Below, one piece after another: positions 43,563-50,979 of a stretch of DNA of 64,000 bases. Made by a program: the position numbers and the translations under genes. Below the pieces are notes generated by a model, which had not been told where the DNA came from, searched no databases, and saw nothing but the letters and a program-made list of their open reading frames with translations. Each line of letters starts with the position of its first letter. The first letter of the stretch is position 1. Source of the stretch: a bacterium (lineage in GTDB: Bacteria > Pseudomonadota > Alphaproteobacteria > Acetobacterales > Acetobacteraceae); the NCBI GenBank assembly GCA_026224825.1, contig JAMFRO010000005.1:17051-81050 (forward strand). The letters are read 5' to 3'.

Positions 43563-44575
43563 GGTACCAGAAGGTAATGACTCACCCCCCAGTTGCTGCC
43601 CCCGGCATGGCCGAACAGCCCGGCGGTGGCCAGGAAAAACAGCCGCCAGCGCCGCTGCCAGAGTTTTGCCTCCACCCCATAGGTCTCTTCCAGAATGGGG
43701 CGGATGGCCTCCTGATTTGCATCGTAATTGGCCAGCCAGGCCAGTGCCGTGCGCTCATAATGCGCCCCGCTCCAGCGCCAGTCCTGCTCCAGGCGGAACA
43801 GATCGCCGAATTCCCGGATCAACCCATGGCTCGGCATAATGCCACCCGTGAAAAAATATTGCGCGATCCAATCGGCCTCATCCTCCACCTCGAACCGGTA
43901 GGGCTGGCTGGCATGGCTGAACACATGCAGAAACAGTTTTCCCTCAGGTGCCAGCCAAAGCCGCAGCCGCGTCAGCAGCCCGCGCCAATTGGCCATATGC
44001 TCGAACATTTCCACCGATACGATGCGGTCGAATGTTTCGTCGATGCTGAAAACATTCATATCGGCGGTGATAACGCGAATGTTGCGCAGACCAAGGCGGC
44101 GAGCCTGCGCCTCGATGAACAGGCGCTGCGGCGCTGAATTGGAAACAGCGGTTATGCGCGCCGTAGGAAAGCGTTCCGCCATGAACAAAGTAAGCGAGCC
44201 CCAGCCGCAGCCCAGCTCCAATATGCGCTGGCCGTCGCGCAACGCCGCATGCGCCACGGTTTCCACCAAAGCGCGGCGCTCGGCGCTGGCAAGATTATCG
44301 GTGCCCTCGAACAGGCAACAGGAATATTTGCGGTGCGGCCCCAGGCTATAGGCAAAAAACTCAGGCGTCAGCTCGTAATGCTGCAGGTTGGCGGCCTGCG
44401 TATGCTCGGCAATGGGCAGCACTTCCATCTCACGCGCGAATGCCTGGTTGCGCAGTGGTGCTGCGGCCAGTTGGGACTGGGTGCGCCCGACCAGGCGCGA
44501 AATGCCAAAACGCAACAGCGTGTCCGGCAGCCTGGTGCGCTCGGCGGCGCGCGATATCTGGGCGGCGAAGCTCAT
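43553..44575 (-). CDS. Cyclopropane-synthase-like SAM methyltransferase (A)
   Basis: A 340-residue SAM-dependent methyltransferase with motif I ILELGCGWGSLTLFMA in the Rossmann domain and NNAEHYELTPEFF-like entry (residues ~75-85 LQHYELTPEFFAYSLG). Related to cyclopropane fatty acid synthase but with divergent substrate regions. It starts at ATG 44575 after AGGAG (ATGA overlap with the esterase stop, 44572-44575). The window has a second, more typical CFA enzyme at 48852. Two such enzymes in one RpoE-controlled locus suggest methylation of unsaturated membrane lipids, as in furan or branched fatty acid synthesis, rather than simple ring formation. Confidence 0.83.
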   Translation of the reverse strand: MSFAAQISRAAERTRLPDTLLRFGISRLVGRTQSQLAAAPLRNQAFAREMEVLPIAEHTQAANLQHYELTPEFFAYSLGPHRKYSCCLFEGTDNLASAERRALVETVAHAALRDGQRILELGCGWGSLTLFMAERFPTARITAVSNSAPQRLFIEAQARRLGLRNIRVITADMNVFSIDETFDRIVSVEMFEHMANWRGLLTRLRLWLAPEGKLFLHVFSHASQPYRFEVEDEADWIAQYFFTGGIMPSHGLIREFGDLFRLEQDWRWSGAHYERTALAWLANYDANQEAIRPILEETYGVEAKLWQRRWRLFFLATAGLFGHAGGSNWGVSHYLLVPCS

Positions 44576-45435
44576 GCGGCACTCCTCTGTTTTGCTGTGG
44601 TAACGGCGCGGATGAAAACAAGGCAATCGGGCAGCACAGGTGCGAGGAAGCCCAGCAGTTGCGAGGTGCTGCCGATGATGAGCGTGTGGTTGAGATGCGG
44701 GTAGTAGCGCTCCTGCACCGCATCACCGGCGGCACGCAGTTTTGCCGCCAGGCGCCGGCTGTTGCCGGGGTCCACCGTGGTGTCGCGCAAGCCGGCCGCG
44801 AGATACGCCGGCGGCGCGCCGGAGGCGACAAAATTGATCGGCTGGGTGGCGGCCAAATTTTGCCGCGCACCAAAAATGGTTTCCAGCACCGGGTCGTGCA
44901 AAGGCAGAAAATCATACGGGCCGGCGAGGCCGATGAAGCCGGAAATATCACGGCCCGGATTCAGCCCCACGGCACCGAGATATTCCGGGTCCAGCGCCAG
45001 CATGGCAACATTATAGGCCCCGGCGGAATGCCCCATCAGCACCAGCCGGTGCGGGTCGCCGCCAAAACTTTGCGCATGCGCGTGGGCCCAGGCCACGGCG
45101 GCAGCGCTGTCCTGCAAAAACACCGGGAAGCGGACTTGCGGGTACACGCGGTAGTCGGGGATAATCGTCACCACGCCACGCGCCGCCAGTGCCGCGCCGA
45201 GGAAGCGGTACATGGCCTTATCCCCTTCCTGCCAGCTACCGCCATAAAAAAACACCACCACCGGCGCGTTCACCGCACCATCCGGCGTGTAAACATCCAG
45301 CATGCCGCGCGGCCCCGGCATATAGGCAATGTTCCGCGTGACGTGAAAATTTCCACCTGCAGCGGCATTGAGCAATGTTACCGGTGAGCAGTAGGCGAGG
45401 CTGAGCAGAAGCACAGGCGCCAGCAGGCGGCGCAT
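44572..45435 (-). CDS. Secreted/lipoprotein alpha/beta-hydrolase
   Basis: A 287-residue esterase of the kynurenine-formamidase/BD-FAE type, with FFYGGSWQEGD as the oxyanion region and GHSAGA as nucleophile elbow; the His is in HLNHTLIIG. The N-terminus is a signal peptide ending in a possible lipobox LAYC at residues 13-16, so it may be a lipoprotein on the periplasmic side. It lies directly after chrR (no gap) and overlaps the methyltransferase by four bases. A role in lipid turnover under stress is inference. Confidence 0.8.
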   Translation of the reverse strand: MRRLLAPVLLLSLAYCSPVTLLNAAAGGNFHVTRNIAYMPGPRGMLDVYTPDGAVNAPVVVFFYGGSWQEGDKAMYRFLGAALAARGVVTIIPDYRVYPQVRFPVFLQDSAAAVAWAHAHAQSFGGDPHRLVLMGHSAGAYNVAMLALDPEYLGAVGLNPGRDISGFIGLAGPYDFLPLHDPVLETIFGARQNLAATQPINFVASGAPPAYLAAGLRDTTVDPGNSRRLAAKLRAAGDAVQERYYPHLNHTLIIGSTSQLLGFLAPVLPDCLVFIRAVTTAKQRSAA

Positions 45436-46068
45436 CTAATACAGCCCCAGACGGCGCTGCCAGCGGCCAAGCCAGCCGTCCAGCCGCATCGGCCCTTCGA
45501 GGGCAGCGAGGCAGAGGCAGCCCTCGGCATCGGCCCAGGGCTGGTGCAGCAGGGTGTCATCGGCATCGGCCATATCGCCGGGGCCATAGGTGCCGGTGCA
45601 ATCGCTATAGCCGCCGCGCAATATCTGCGTCAGCTCATGCGCCGCATGGGTGTGCGGAAACACGGCGCGGTTGGCGGCCACGCGCAGCAGCATGACATTG
45701 GCCTCCGGCGCCCAGGGCAGGCGCACCTGGCTGTAGCGTATGCCGCGCCCCAACCACCACCACCGCCCGATCTCACACCCCGCCAGCACGGCGGGCATAT
45801 CTGAATTTGCCGGCGGCACCGGCGGCCGCACCGCAACAGCAGGGCCATCGAGACGGGCCAGCACATCGGCAAAGGCAGTGGGCGCCAGCGCCGCCGGGGG
45901 CTGCTCGTCCAGCAGCGCGCCGCCCGTGGCCTCAAATTCTCCCAGCCGGGCGCGGCATTGCGCGCAGACGTGCAAATGCGCCTCCGTAACGAGCGTAAGC
46001 CCGGCATTGAGCGCGCCCGCCGCAAAGCGCAGCAGCGTGTCATCGGTGGGATGGTGTTGGATACTCAT
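45436..46068 (-). CDS. chrR: ChrR-type zinc anti-sigma factor with cupin domain
   Basis: A 210-residue two-domain anti-sigma factor. The N-terminal zinc-binding anti-sigma domain has His6, His31, Cys35 and Cys38 (HLHVCAQC), the same positions as the zinc ligands in Rhodobacter sphaeroides ChrR. The C-terminal cupin domain keeps an HxH...E...H set (His139, His141, Glu145, His175), which matches the known second zinc site with a two-residue shift. ChrR inhibits RpoE until singlet oxygen or organic peroxides trigger its degradation. It overlaps the sigma factor gene by four bases. Confidence 0.93.
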   Translation of the reverse strand: MSIQHHPTDDTLLRFAAGALNAGLTLVTEAHLHVCAQCRARLGEFEATGGALLDEQPPAALAPTAFADVLARLDGPAVAVRPPVPPANSDMPAVLAGCEIGRWWWLGRGIRYSQVRLPWAPEANVMLLRVAANRAVFPHTHAAHELTQILRGGYSDCTGTYGPGDMADADDTLLHQPWADAEGCLCLAALEGPMRLDGWLGRWQRRLGLY

Positions 46069-46697
46069 GGTTCAGCCCCCAGCGCATCACGCAGCCGGGC
46101 CAGAGCCAGGCGGATGCGGGATTTGACGGTGCCGAGCGGCAAATGCAGCGCCGTGGCAATGGCGGCATGCGGCGTATCGGCGAAAAACGAAAGCTCGATA
46201 ACGCGGCGCTGCTCGGTGGAAAGTGCGGCCAACGCGCCGCGCATCATTTCGGCACGCTCGCCCGACATATAAATAGCCTCCGCCGAAGCAGCGGGATCGG
46301 CCTCCGGCAACGCCTCCACCTCGGCCTGGATGCGGCGGCGGGCGTGGTCGGTGCGCAAATTACGCGTGATGGTGAACACCCATGTAGCCGCCCCGGCGCA
46401 AGCAGGATCAAACCGCGCCGCCTTACGCCAGAGCAGGATCATCGTCTCCTGCGCCAGCTCCTCGGCGGCGGCATCGCTTAAGCCCGCGCGCAGATGAAAG
46501 CTTTTTAGCCTTGGCGCGAAATGCTTGAACAACAACGCAAACGCCTGCCGGTCCTGGTTTAAAGCCACCAGTCCGATCAGCCGCGCCTGCGCCGCCGCAT
46601 CCAACGGCGCCGTGCTCTCCACCGGGGTCAATAATGCCCCCGGCAGGGCCACAGTACGGTCCCGGCCAGCCCCAAATTTTGCATCATGCGTGCTCAC
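46065..46697 (-). CDS. rpoE: ECF sigma factor RpoE (ECF11, singlet-oxygen/oxidative stress)
   Basis: An ECF sigma factor: region 2 AFALLFKHFAPRLKSFHLRAG...ELAQETMILLWRKA, then NLRTDHARRR, and region 4 LSTEQRRVIELSFFADTPHAAIATALHLPLGTVKSRIRLALARL. With ChrR behind it, this is the ECF11 type. The frame begins at GTG 46697, but the promoter at 46703-46732 would put transcription start at about 46696-46697; either the transcript is leaderless or translation really begins at an internal GTG (46652) or TTG. The R. sphaeroides RpoE start aligns about 20 residues before LIGLVALNQD, which favours an internal start. It is autoregulated by its own type of promoter. Confidence 0.93.
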   Translation of the reverse strand: MSTHDAKFGAGRDRTVALPGALLTPVESTAPLDAAAQARLIGLVALNQDRQAFALLFKHFAPRLKSFHLRAGLSDAAAEELAQETMILLWRKAARFDPACAGAATWVFTITRNLRTDHARRRIQAEVEALPEADPAASAEAIYMSGERAEMMRGALAALSTEQRRVIELSFFADTPHAAIATALHLPLGTVKSRIRLALARLRDALGAEP

Positions 46698-46702
46698 CTG
46701 GG

Positions 46703-46732
46703 CTTATACGCAAAGCCGCGCGGTTTGGATCA
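46703..46732 (-). promoter_or_regulatory. RpoE-dependent promoter of the rpoE-chrR operon
   Basis: On the minus strand, -35 TGATCC (46732-46727), an 18-base spacer and -10 TATAAG (46708-46703). It is identical in both hexamers and spacing to the promoter facing the other way and matches the known ECF11 pattern TGATCC-N18-TA. Confidence 0.85.
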
Positions 46733-46738
46733 CACCAG

Positions 46739-46768
46739 TGATCCAGCGGGCTGCCGCCAACGTATAAG
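46739..46768 (+). promoter_or_regulatory. RpoE-dependent promoter of the amine-oxidase/DUF1365/CFA operon
   Basis: Plus strand -35 TGATCC (46739-46744), 18-base spacer, -10 TATAAG (46763-46768). The transcript would start near 46775, giving an 18-base leader with AAGGAG (46782-46787) before the ATG at 46793. Six bases separate the two -35 boxes, so two holoenzymes could not bind at once without contact. Confidence 0.85.
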
Positions 46769-46792
46769 CTCCAGAAGCCGCAAGGAGCGCCC

Positions 46793-48094
46793 ATGCCAGA
46801 AACCCAAAAAATCGCAGTGGTCGGCGCCGGTATTTCCGGCCTGGCGGCAGCCTGGCTGCTGGCGCGGCGGCACGATGTAACCTTGTTCGAGGCGGAAAAC
46901 CGGCTCGGCGGGCATAGCCACACGGTGCGGATGAGCGGGATTCCCATCGATACCGGCTTCATCGTTTACAACGAGCCGGCATATCCCAACCTCGCGGCAC
47001 TGTTCCGGCATCTGAATGTGGCAACGCAAGCCTCCGACATGTCGTTCTCCGTCTCCCTCGAGGCCGGACGGCTGGAATATTCAGGACGTAGTATCGCCGG
47101 GCTGTTCGCGCAACCAGGCAATGTTTTTAAACCACGTTTCTGGGCCATGCTGCGCGGAATCTTGCGCTTCTACCGCGAGGCACCGCAGGCCTTGCATCAG
47201 CTCGGCGAGATGCGGCTGGACGAATACCTGCGTTCATCCGGCTTCAGCCCGGCATTTTGTCAGGATCATCTCTACCCGATGATCGCCGCCGTCTGGTCCA
47301 CCCCGGCGGGACAGGCGGGCGCGCTACCGGCCGCCGCTTTCATCCGCTTTTGCCAAAACCATGGGCTTTTAAAACTTAGCCACCGCCCGGTCTGGCGCAC
47401 GGTAACCGGCGGTTCCGGCGAATATGTGGCCAGGCTGCGGGATGATTTCCAGGGCCGGATTGTCACCGCCCGCCCCGTGACCAGCGTGCGCGCGCAGCAC
47501 GGCGGCGTGGACATACGCGACGCCGGCGGGGGCACAGAACATTTCGACACCGTGGTATTGGCGCTGCATGCCGACCAGGCCCTGAACCTGCTGGAAGATG
47601 CCACACCGCAGGAGCGCAGCATCCTCGGCAATTTTCGCTACACCAGCAACGAAGCCGTGCTGCACCAGGATGCACGGCTGATGCCGCGCCGTAGCACGGC
47701 CTGGGCCGCCTGGAATTATACCGGCGGGCGCGGGCGCGATGCGCCGGTATCCGTCACCTATTGGATGAACATGCTGCACGATCTGCCGGGCTCGCAACAA
47801 TATTTCCTGTCGCTCAACCCGCACATCTTCCCTGAGCATGTCCTGCACCAGCAGGTCTACACACACCCGGTCTTCGATGTTGCAGCCCTGCGCGCGCAAA
47901 AACAACTCTGGCATTTGCAGGGGGTCAAAAACCGCTGGTTCTGCGGCGCCTATTTCGGTGCCGGGTTTCATGAGGATGGTCTGCAAGCCGGCCTCGCCGT
48001 GGCCGAGGCTCTGGGCGGCGTGCGCCGGCCCTGGCAGGTGGCGGCCGAATCCGGGCGCATCAACATCACAGCCCCGGTTCTGGAGGCAGCATGA
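46793..48094 (+). CDS. FAD-dependent amine-oxidase-like oxidoreductase (COG2907 type)
   Basis: A 433-residue flavoprotein. The dinucleotide motif is VVGAGISGLAAAWLLA at the N-terminus followed by the FAD ribose contact FEAENRLGGHSHTVR. The GFIVYNEPAYPNL segment and the C-terminal FCGAYFGAGFHEDGLQAG are characteristic of the amine-oxidase-like proteins that accompany DUF1365 and cyclopropane synthase. In Rhodobacter sphaeroides a flavoprotein and a methyltransferase of this kind, encoded beside rpoE-chrR, contribute to furan fatty acid formation; that it does the same here is inference. First gene of the operon, start well supported. Confidence 0.87.
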   Translation: MPETQKIAVVGAGISGLAAAWLLARRHDVTLFEAENRLGGHSHTVRMSGIPIDTGFIVYNEPAYPNLAALFRHLNVATQASDMSFSVSLEAGRLEYSGRSIAGLFAQPGNVFKPRFWAMLRGILRFYREAPQALHQLGEMRLDEYLRSSGFSPAFCQDHLYPMIAAVWSTPAGQAGALPAAAFIRFCQNHGLLKLSHRPVWRTVTGGSGEYVARLRDDFQGRIVTARPVTSVRAQHGGVDIRDAGGGTEHFDTVVLALHADQALNLLEDATPQERSILGNFRYTSNEAVLHQDARLMPRRSTAWAAWNYTGGRGRDAPVSVTYWMNMLHDLPGSQQYFLSLNPHIFPEHVLHQQVYTHPVFDVAALRAQKQLWHLQGVKNRWFCGAYFGAGFHEDGLQAGLAVAEALGGVRRPWQVAAESGRINITAPVLEAA

Positions 48095-48855
48095 GCACGC
48101 TCTATCACGGCATCGTCACACATAGCCGCGTGGCGCCCAAACAGCATAATCTGAAATACCGTATTTTTTCACTGCTGCTGGATCTCGCCACGCTGGATGA
48201 AGAGACAGCGCAAATGCGCCTGTTCTCACACAACCGCTTCAACCTGTTCTCCTTCCACGACCGCGATTACGGCGACGGGAGCGGAAATCCTCTGGCCTGG
48301 GCACAGGCACAAATGAAAATCGCCGGGCTGGATACAGCAGGCAGCCGCATCACATTGCTCACCATGCCGCGCCTGCTCGGCTACGCGTTCAACCCTATAT
48401 CGGTCTATTTCTGCCATGCCGCCGGCGGCGCATTGGCAGCCATTCTCTACGAGGTCAACAACACCTTCGGCCAGCGCCATAGTTATTTCTGCCCCGTCGA
48501 GCCCGGCCGTATCGTCCGGCAAAGCTGCGCTAAAAACCTCTACGTCTCCCCCTTCATGGACATGAATCTGCGCTATGATTTTGTCGTGCAGCCTCCAGCT
48601 AAAACCTTGCGCCTCCGCATCACCGTAAGCGATGCGCAACAAGTGCTATTAACGGCAGCCCTCACCGGCCGCAGCACCCCCCTGGATGATTCAGCATTGT
48701 TGCGCGCTGCCATCACCTACCCGCTGCTCACGCTAAAAGTGGTATCGGGCATCCATTGGGAAGCGTTACGCCTATGGCTGAAAGGCATGCGCCTAAAGCC
48801 ACGCCCCGCCGCCCCCGCCGAAGCGGTAAGCTTTACGCCCAGGAGATCAACATGA
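48091..48855 (+). CDS. DUF1365 protein
   Basis: A 254-residue DUF1365 family member. Its conserved beginning YHGIVTHSRVAPKQHNLKYRIF, the LLTMPRLLGYAFNPISVYFCH block and the VKNTFGQRHSY-like YEVNNTFGQRHSYF are the family's signatures. The biochemical function is unknown, but genes of this family nearly always sit between the flavoprotein and the CFA synthase, as here (ATGA overlaps at both ends: 48091-48094 and 48852-48855). It may help present a lipid substrate. Confidence 0.9.
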   Translation: MSTLYHGIVTHSRVAPKQHNLKYRIFSLLLDLATLDEETAQMRLFSHNRFNLFSFHDRDYGDGSGNPLAWAQAQMKIAGLDTAGSRITLLTMPRLLGYAFNPISVYFCHAAGGALAAILYEVNNTFGQRHSYFCPVEPGRIVRQSCAKNLYVSPFMDMNLRYDFVVQPPAKTLRLRITVSDAQQVLLTAALTGRSTPLDDSALLRAAITYPLLTLKVVSGIHWEALRLWLKGMRLKPRPAAPAEAVSFTPRRST

Positions 48856-50057
48856 GCGAAACCCAAAAGACCATGGCACCGGCGCTTACAAAAATGCCAA
48901 GGCCTGTCCTGGAACTCATCCAACGCCTGCTGCGTAAACTCGAGCACGGCAGGCTCGTCATCACCCTGCCCGATGGCACCATACTCGCGCATCGCGGCCC
49001 CCTTCCGGGCGCGGAAGCCAGAATGGAATTACGCAACTGGCGCCCTTTGCGCGCCTATCTGCTGGGCGGCGATACCGCGCTGGCGGAAAGCTATATCGCC
49101 GGCGACTGGCACACCCCCGACCTCGCCGCGTTTCTACACTGGGGCGCGGAAAACATGGGCGCGCTGGATGCCACCACCACCGGCACCTGGGGCGCAAAAC
49201 TGCTCGCCCGGCTCCAGCACTGGCATAACCGCAACTCCCGCACCGGCAGCCGCCGCAACATCATGGCGCATTACGACCTTGGCAATGAGTTTTACGCAGG
49301 CTGGCTCGATGCCGGCATGAGCTACTCCTCCGCCATCTACGCCACACCGGATGAAGATCTGGCCCTGGCACAAACCCGCAAACTGGCGCGCATCGCCGAA
49401 TTATTACAGGCCGCACCGGCGCAAAAAATCCTGGAAATCGGCTGCGGCTGGGGCGGCCTGGCGGAGCTGCTGGCACAGGGTGGCGCGCATGTCACCGGCC
49501 TCACCCTCTCCCCCGCCCAGGCCGAATATTCACGCGCCCGCCTGAGCGAATCCGGTCTCGCCGCGGATATCGCCTTACGCGACTACCGCGACGAGACCGG
49601 CCTCTATGACCGCATCGTCTCCATCGAAATGCTGGAAGCCGTCGGGCAAGCCTACTGGCCGGCGTATTTTGCCTGCCTGCGCGCGCGGCTGAAACAAGGT
49701 GGGCGCGCCGTGCTACAGGTCATCACCATCGCCGAAGAGCGTTTCAGCGCCTACCGCAGCCATCCGGATTTCATCCAGCGCCATATTTTTCCAGGCGGCA
49801 TGCTGCCCACGAAAACCGCCATCGCCGCCCAGGCCGCCGCCGCCGGGCTGGTGCTGAAACATACGGAATTCTTCGGCCCCAGCTACGAACTCACCCTCAT
49901 CGAATGGCGCCGCCGCTTCCTGCAATCCAGCACCGCCGCCCAGAGCAAAAACCCCTCCTTCCGCCGGTTGTGGGACTATTACCTCGCCTATTGCATCGCC
50001 GGTTTCGCAACCGGCATGACCGATGTCGGCTTCTACGTGCTGGAGCCCGCATCATGA
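48852..50057 (+). CDS. Cyclopropane-fatty-acyl-phospholipid synthase family enzyme (B)
   Basis: A 401-residue SAM-dependent cyclopropane synthase-like enzyme. ATG 48852 follows AGGAG. The N-terminal lipid-binding part includes RAYLLGGDTALAESYIAGDW; the catalytic domain starts NIMAHYDLGNEFYAGWLDAGMSYS and motif I is ILEIGCGWGGLAELLA, with the bicarbonate-region Glu in IVSIEMLEAVGQ. It would methylenate or methylate unsaturated phospholipid acyl chains. Frame overlap ATGA with DUF1365 and DUF2177 makes it an obligate operon member. Confidence 0.92.
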   Translation: MSETQKTMAPALTKMPRPVLELIQRLLRKLEHGRLVITLPDGTILAHRGPLPGAEARMELRNWRPLRAYLLGGDTALAESYIAGDWHTPDLAAFLHWGAENMGALDATTTGTWGAKLLARLQHWHNRNSRTGSRRNIMAHYDLGNEFYAGWLDAGMSYSSAIYATPDEDLALAQTRKLARIAELLQAAPAQKILEIGCGWGGLAELLAQGGAHVTGLTLSPAQAEYSRARLSESGLAADIALRDYRDETGLYDRIVSIEMLEAVGQAYWPAYFACLRARLKQGGRAVLQVITIAEERFSAYRSHPDFIQRHIFPGGMLPTKTAIAAQAAAAGLVLKHTEFFGPSYELTLIEWRRRFLQSSTAAQSKNPSFRRLWDYYLAYCIAGFATGMTDVGFYVLEPAS

Positions 50058-50455
50058 AAACCTATGTCATCGCCTACATCGCCTCAGGCTTAAGCTTCCT
50101 GGCCGCCGATGCGGTGTGGCTGAGCCTGATGACCTCCCGGCTATACCGCCCGGCGCTGCGCAACATCATGGCGGCGCATGTCCAACCGGCACCCGCCATC
50201 GCATTCTACGCGCTGTATATACTCGGGCTGGTCATCTTTGCCGTGGCACCGGGGCTTAACGCCGGGCGCTGGAGCACCGCCCTCTGGCGCGGCGCCCTGT
50301 TCGGCCTGTTCACCTATATGACCTACGACCTCACCAACCAGGCAACACTGCTCGGCTGGCCGCTAAAGGTAACCCTGGCGGATATGGGCTGGGGCACAAT
50401 GGCCAGCGCCTTCGCCGCGGCCATTGGCTGCGCCGTGGCCCTACGTTGGACCTGA
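50054..50455 (+). CDS. DUF2177 membrane protein
   Basis: A 133-residue protein with four membrane segments. The family signatures AADAVWLSLM near the N-terminus and GALFGLFTYMTYDLTNQATL are clear. DUF2177 proteins occur with cyclopropane-synthase operons; their function is unknown. It overlaps the CFA gene by ATGA and the next gene by TGATG. Confidence 0.88.
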   Translation: MKTYVIAYIASGLSFLAADAVWLSLMTSRLYRPALRNIMAAHVQPAPAIAFYALYILGLVIFAVAPGLNAGRWSTALWRGALFGLFTYMTYDLTNQATLLGWPLKVTLADMGWGTMASAFAAAIGCAVALRWT

Positions 50456-50958
50456 TGCATCACCAGGACCGGCTAACGCAAGCCTGCAACAAAATCGCCC
50501 TGCTGCTGGCAAGCAACACACCATTCTACCCGCTCTACCTCTGGTTCATCCTCGGCCGAGACGCCGGCCCCTGGCTCCCGCTCACAGCGCTATCCCTACC
50601 CTTTTTCGCAGCCACCCCATTCATCGCGCGCCACAACAGCCTGGCCGGCCGGGCGTGGCTATGCGCCTGCGCCAGCCTCAACACCGCCTGGGTAACATGG
50701 CTACTGGGCCCGCAAGCAGGCGTGGCGCTGTTCTTCCTCCCCTGCCTGGTCCTTGCCGTACTGGCCTTCCGCGCCACCGAATCACCGCCCCGCGCGCTGC
50801 TCACCGCATTACCCTTCGCTCTATATCTGAGCCTTCTCTGGCTGCCGCACGCGCCAACAGCCTTCACACCAGCCGAATTCGCCAGCCTGTGCAAACTCAA
50901 TGCCGTTTCCGTAGCATTGTTAAGCGTGGTGTTGCCCTATCTGCTGTCCCTTCGTTGA
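50455..50958 (+). CDS. Hypothetical membrane protein
   Basis: A 167-residue protein with about five hydrophobic segments (FYPLYLWFILG, WLPLTALSLPFFAATPFIA, VTWLLGPQAGVALFFLPCLVLAVLAF and others). No family recognised. ATG 50455 overlaps the DUF2177 stop by TGATG, and it is the last gene of the RpoE-driven operon, so it is probably co-regulated. A TTG at 50446 is an alternative start. Convergent with the gene at 50980. Confidence 0.6.
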   Translation: MHHQDRLTQACNKIALLLASNTPFYPLYLWFILGRDAGPWLPLTALSLPFFAATPFIARHNSLAGRAWLCACASLNTAWVTWLLGPQAGVALFFLPCLVLAVLAFRATESPPRALLTALPFALYLSLLWLPHAPTAFTPAEFASLCKLNAVSVALLSVVLPYLLSLR

Positions 50959-50979
50959 GCGGTTGGTGCAGCCGGTTTG

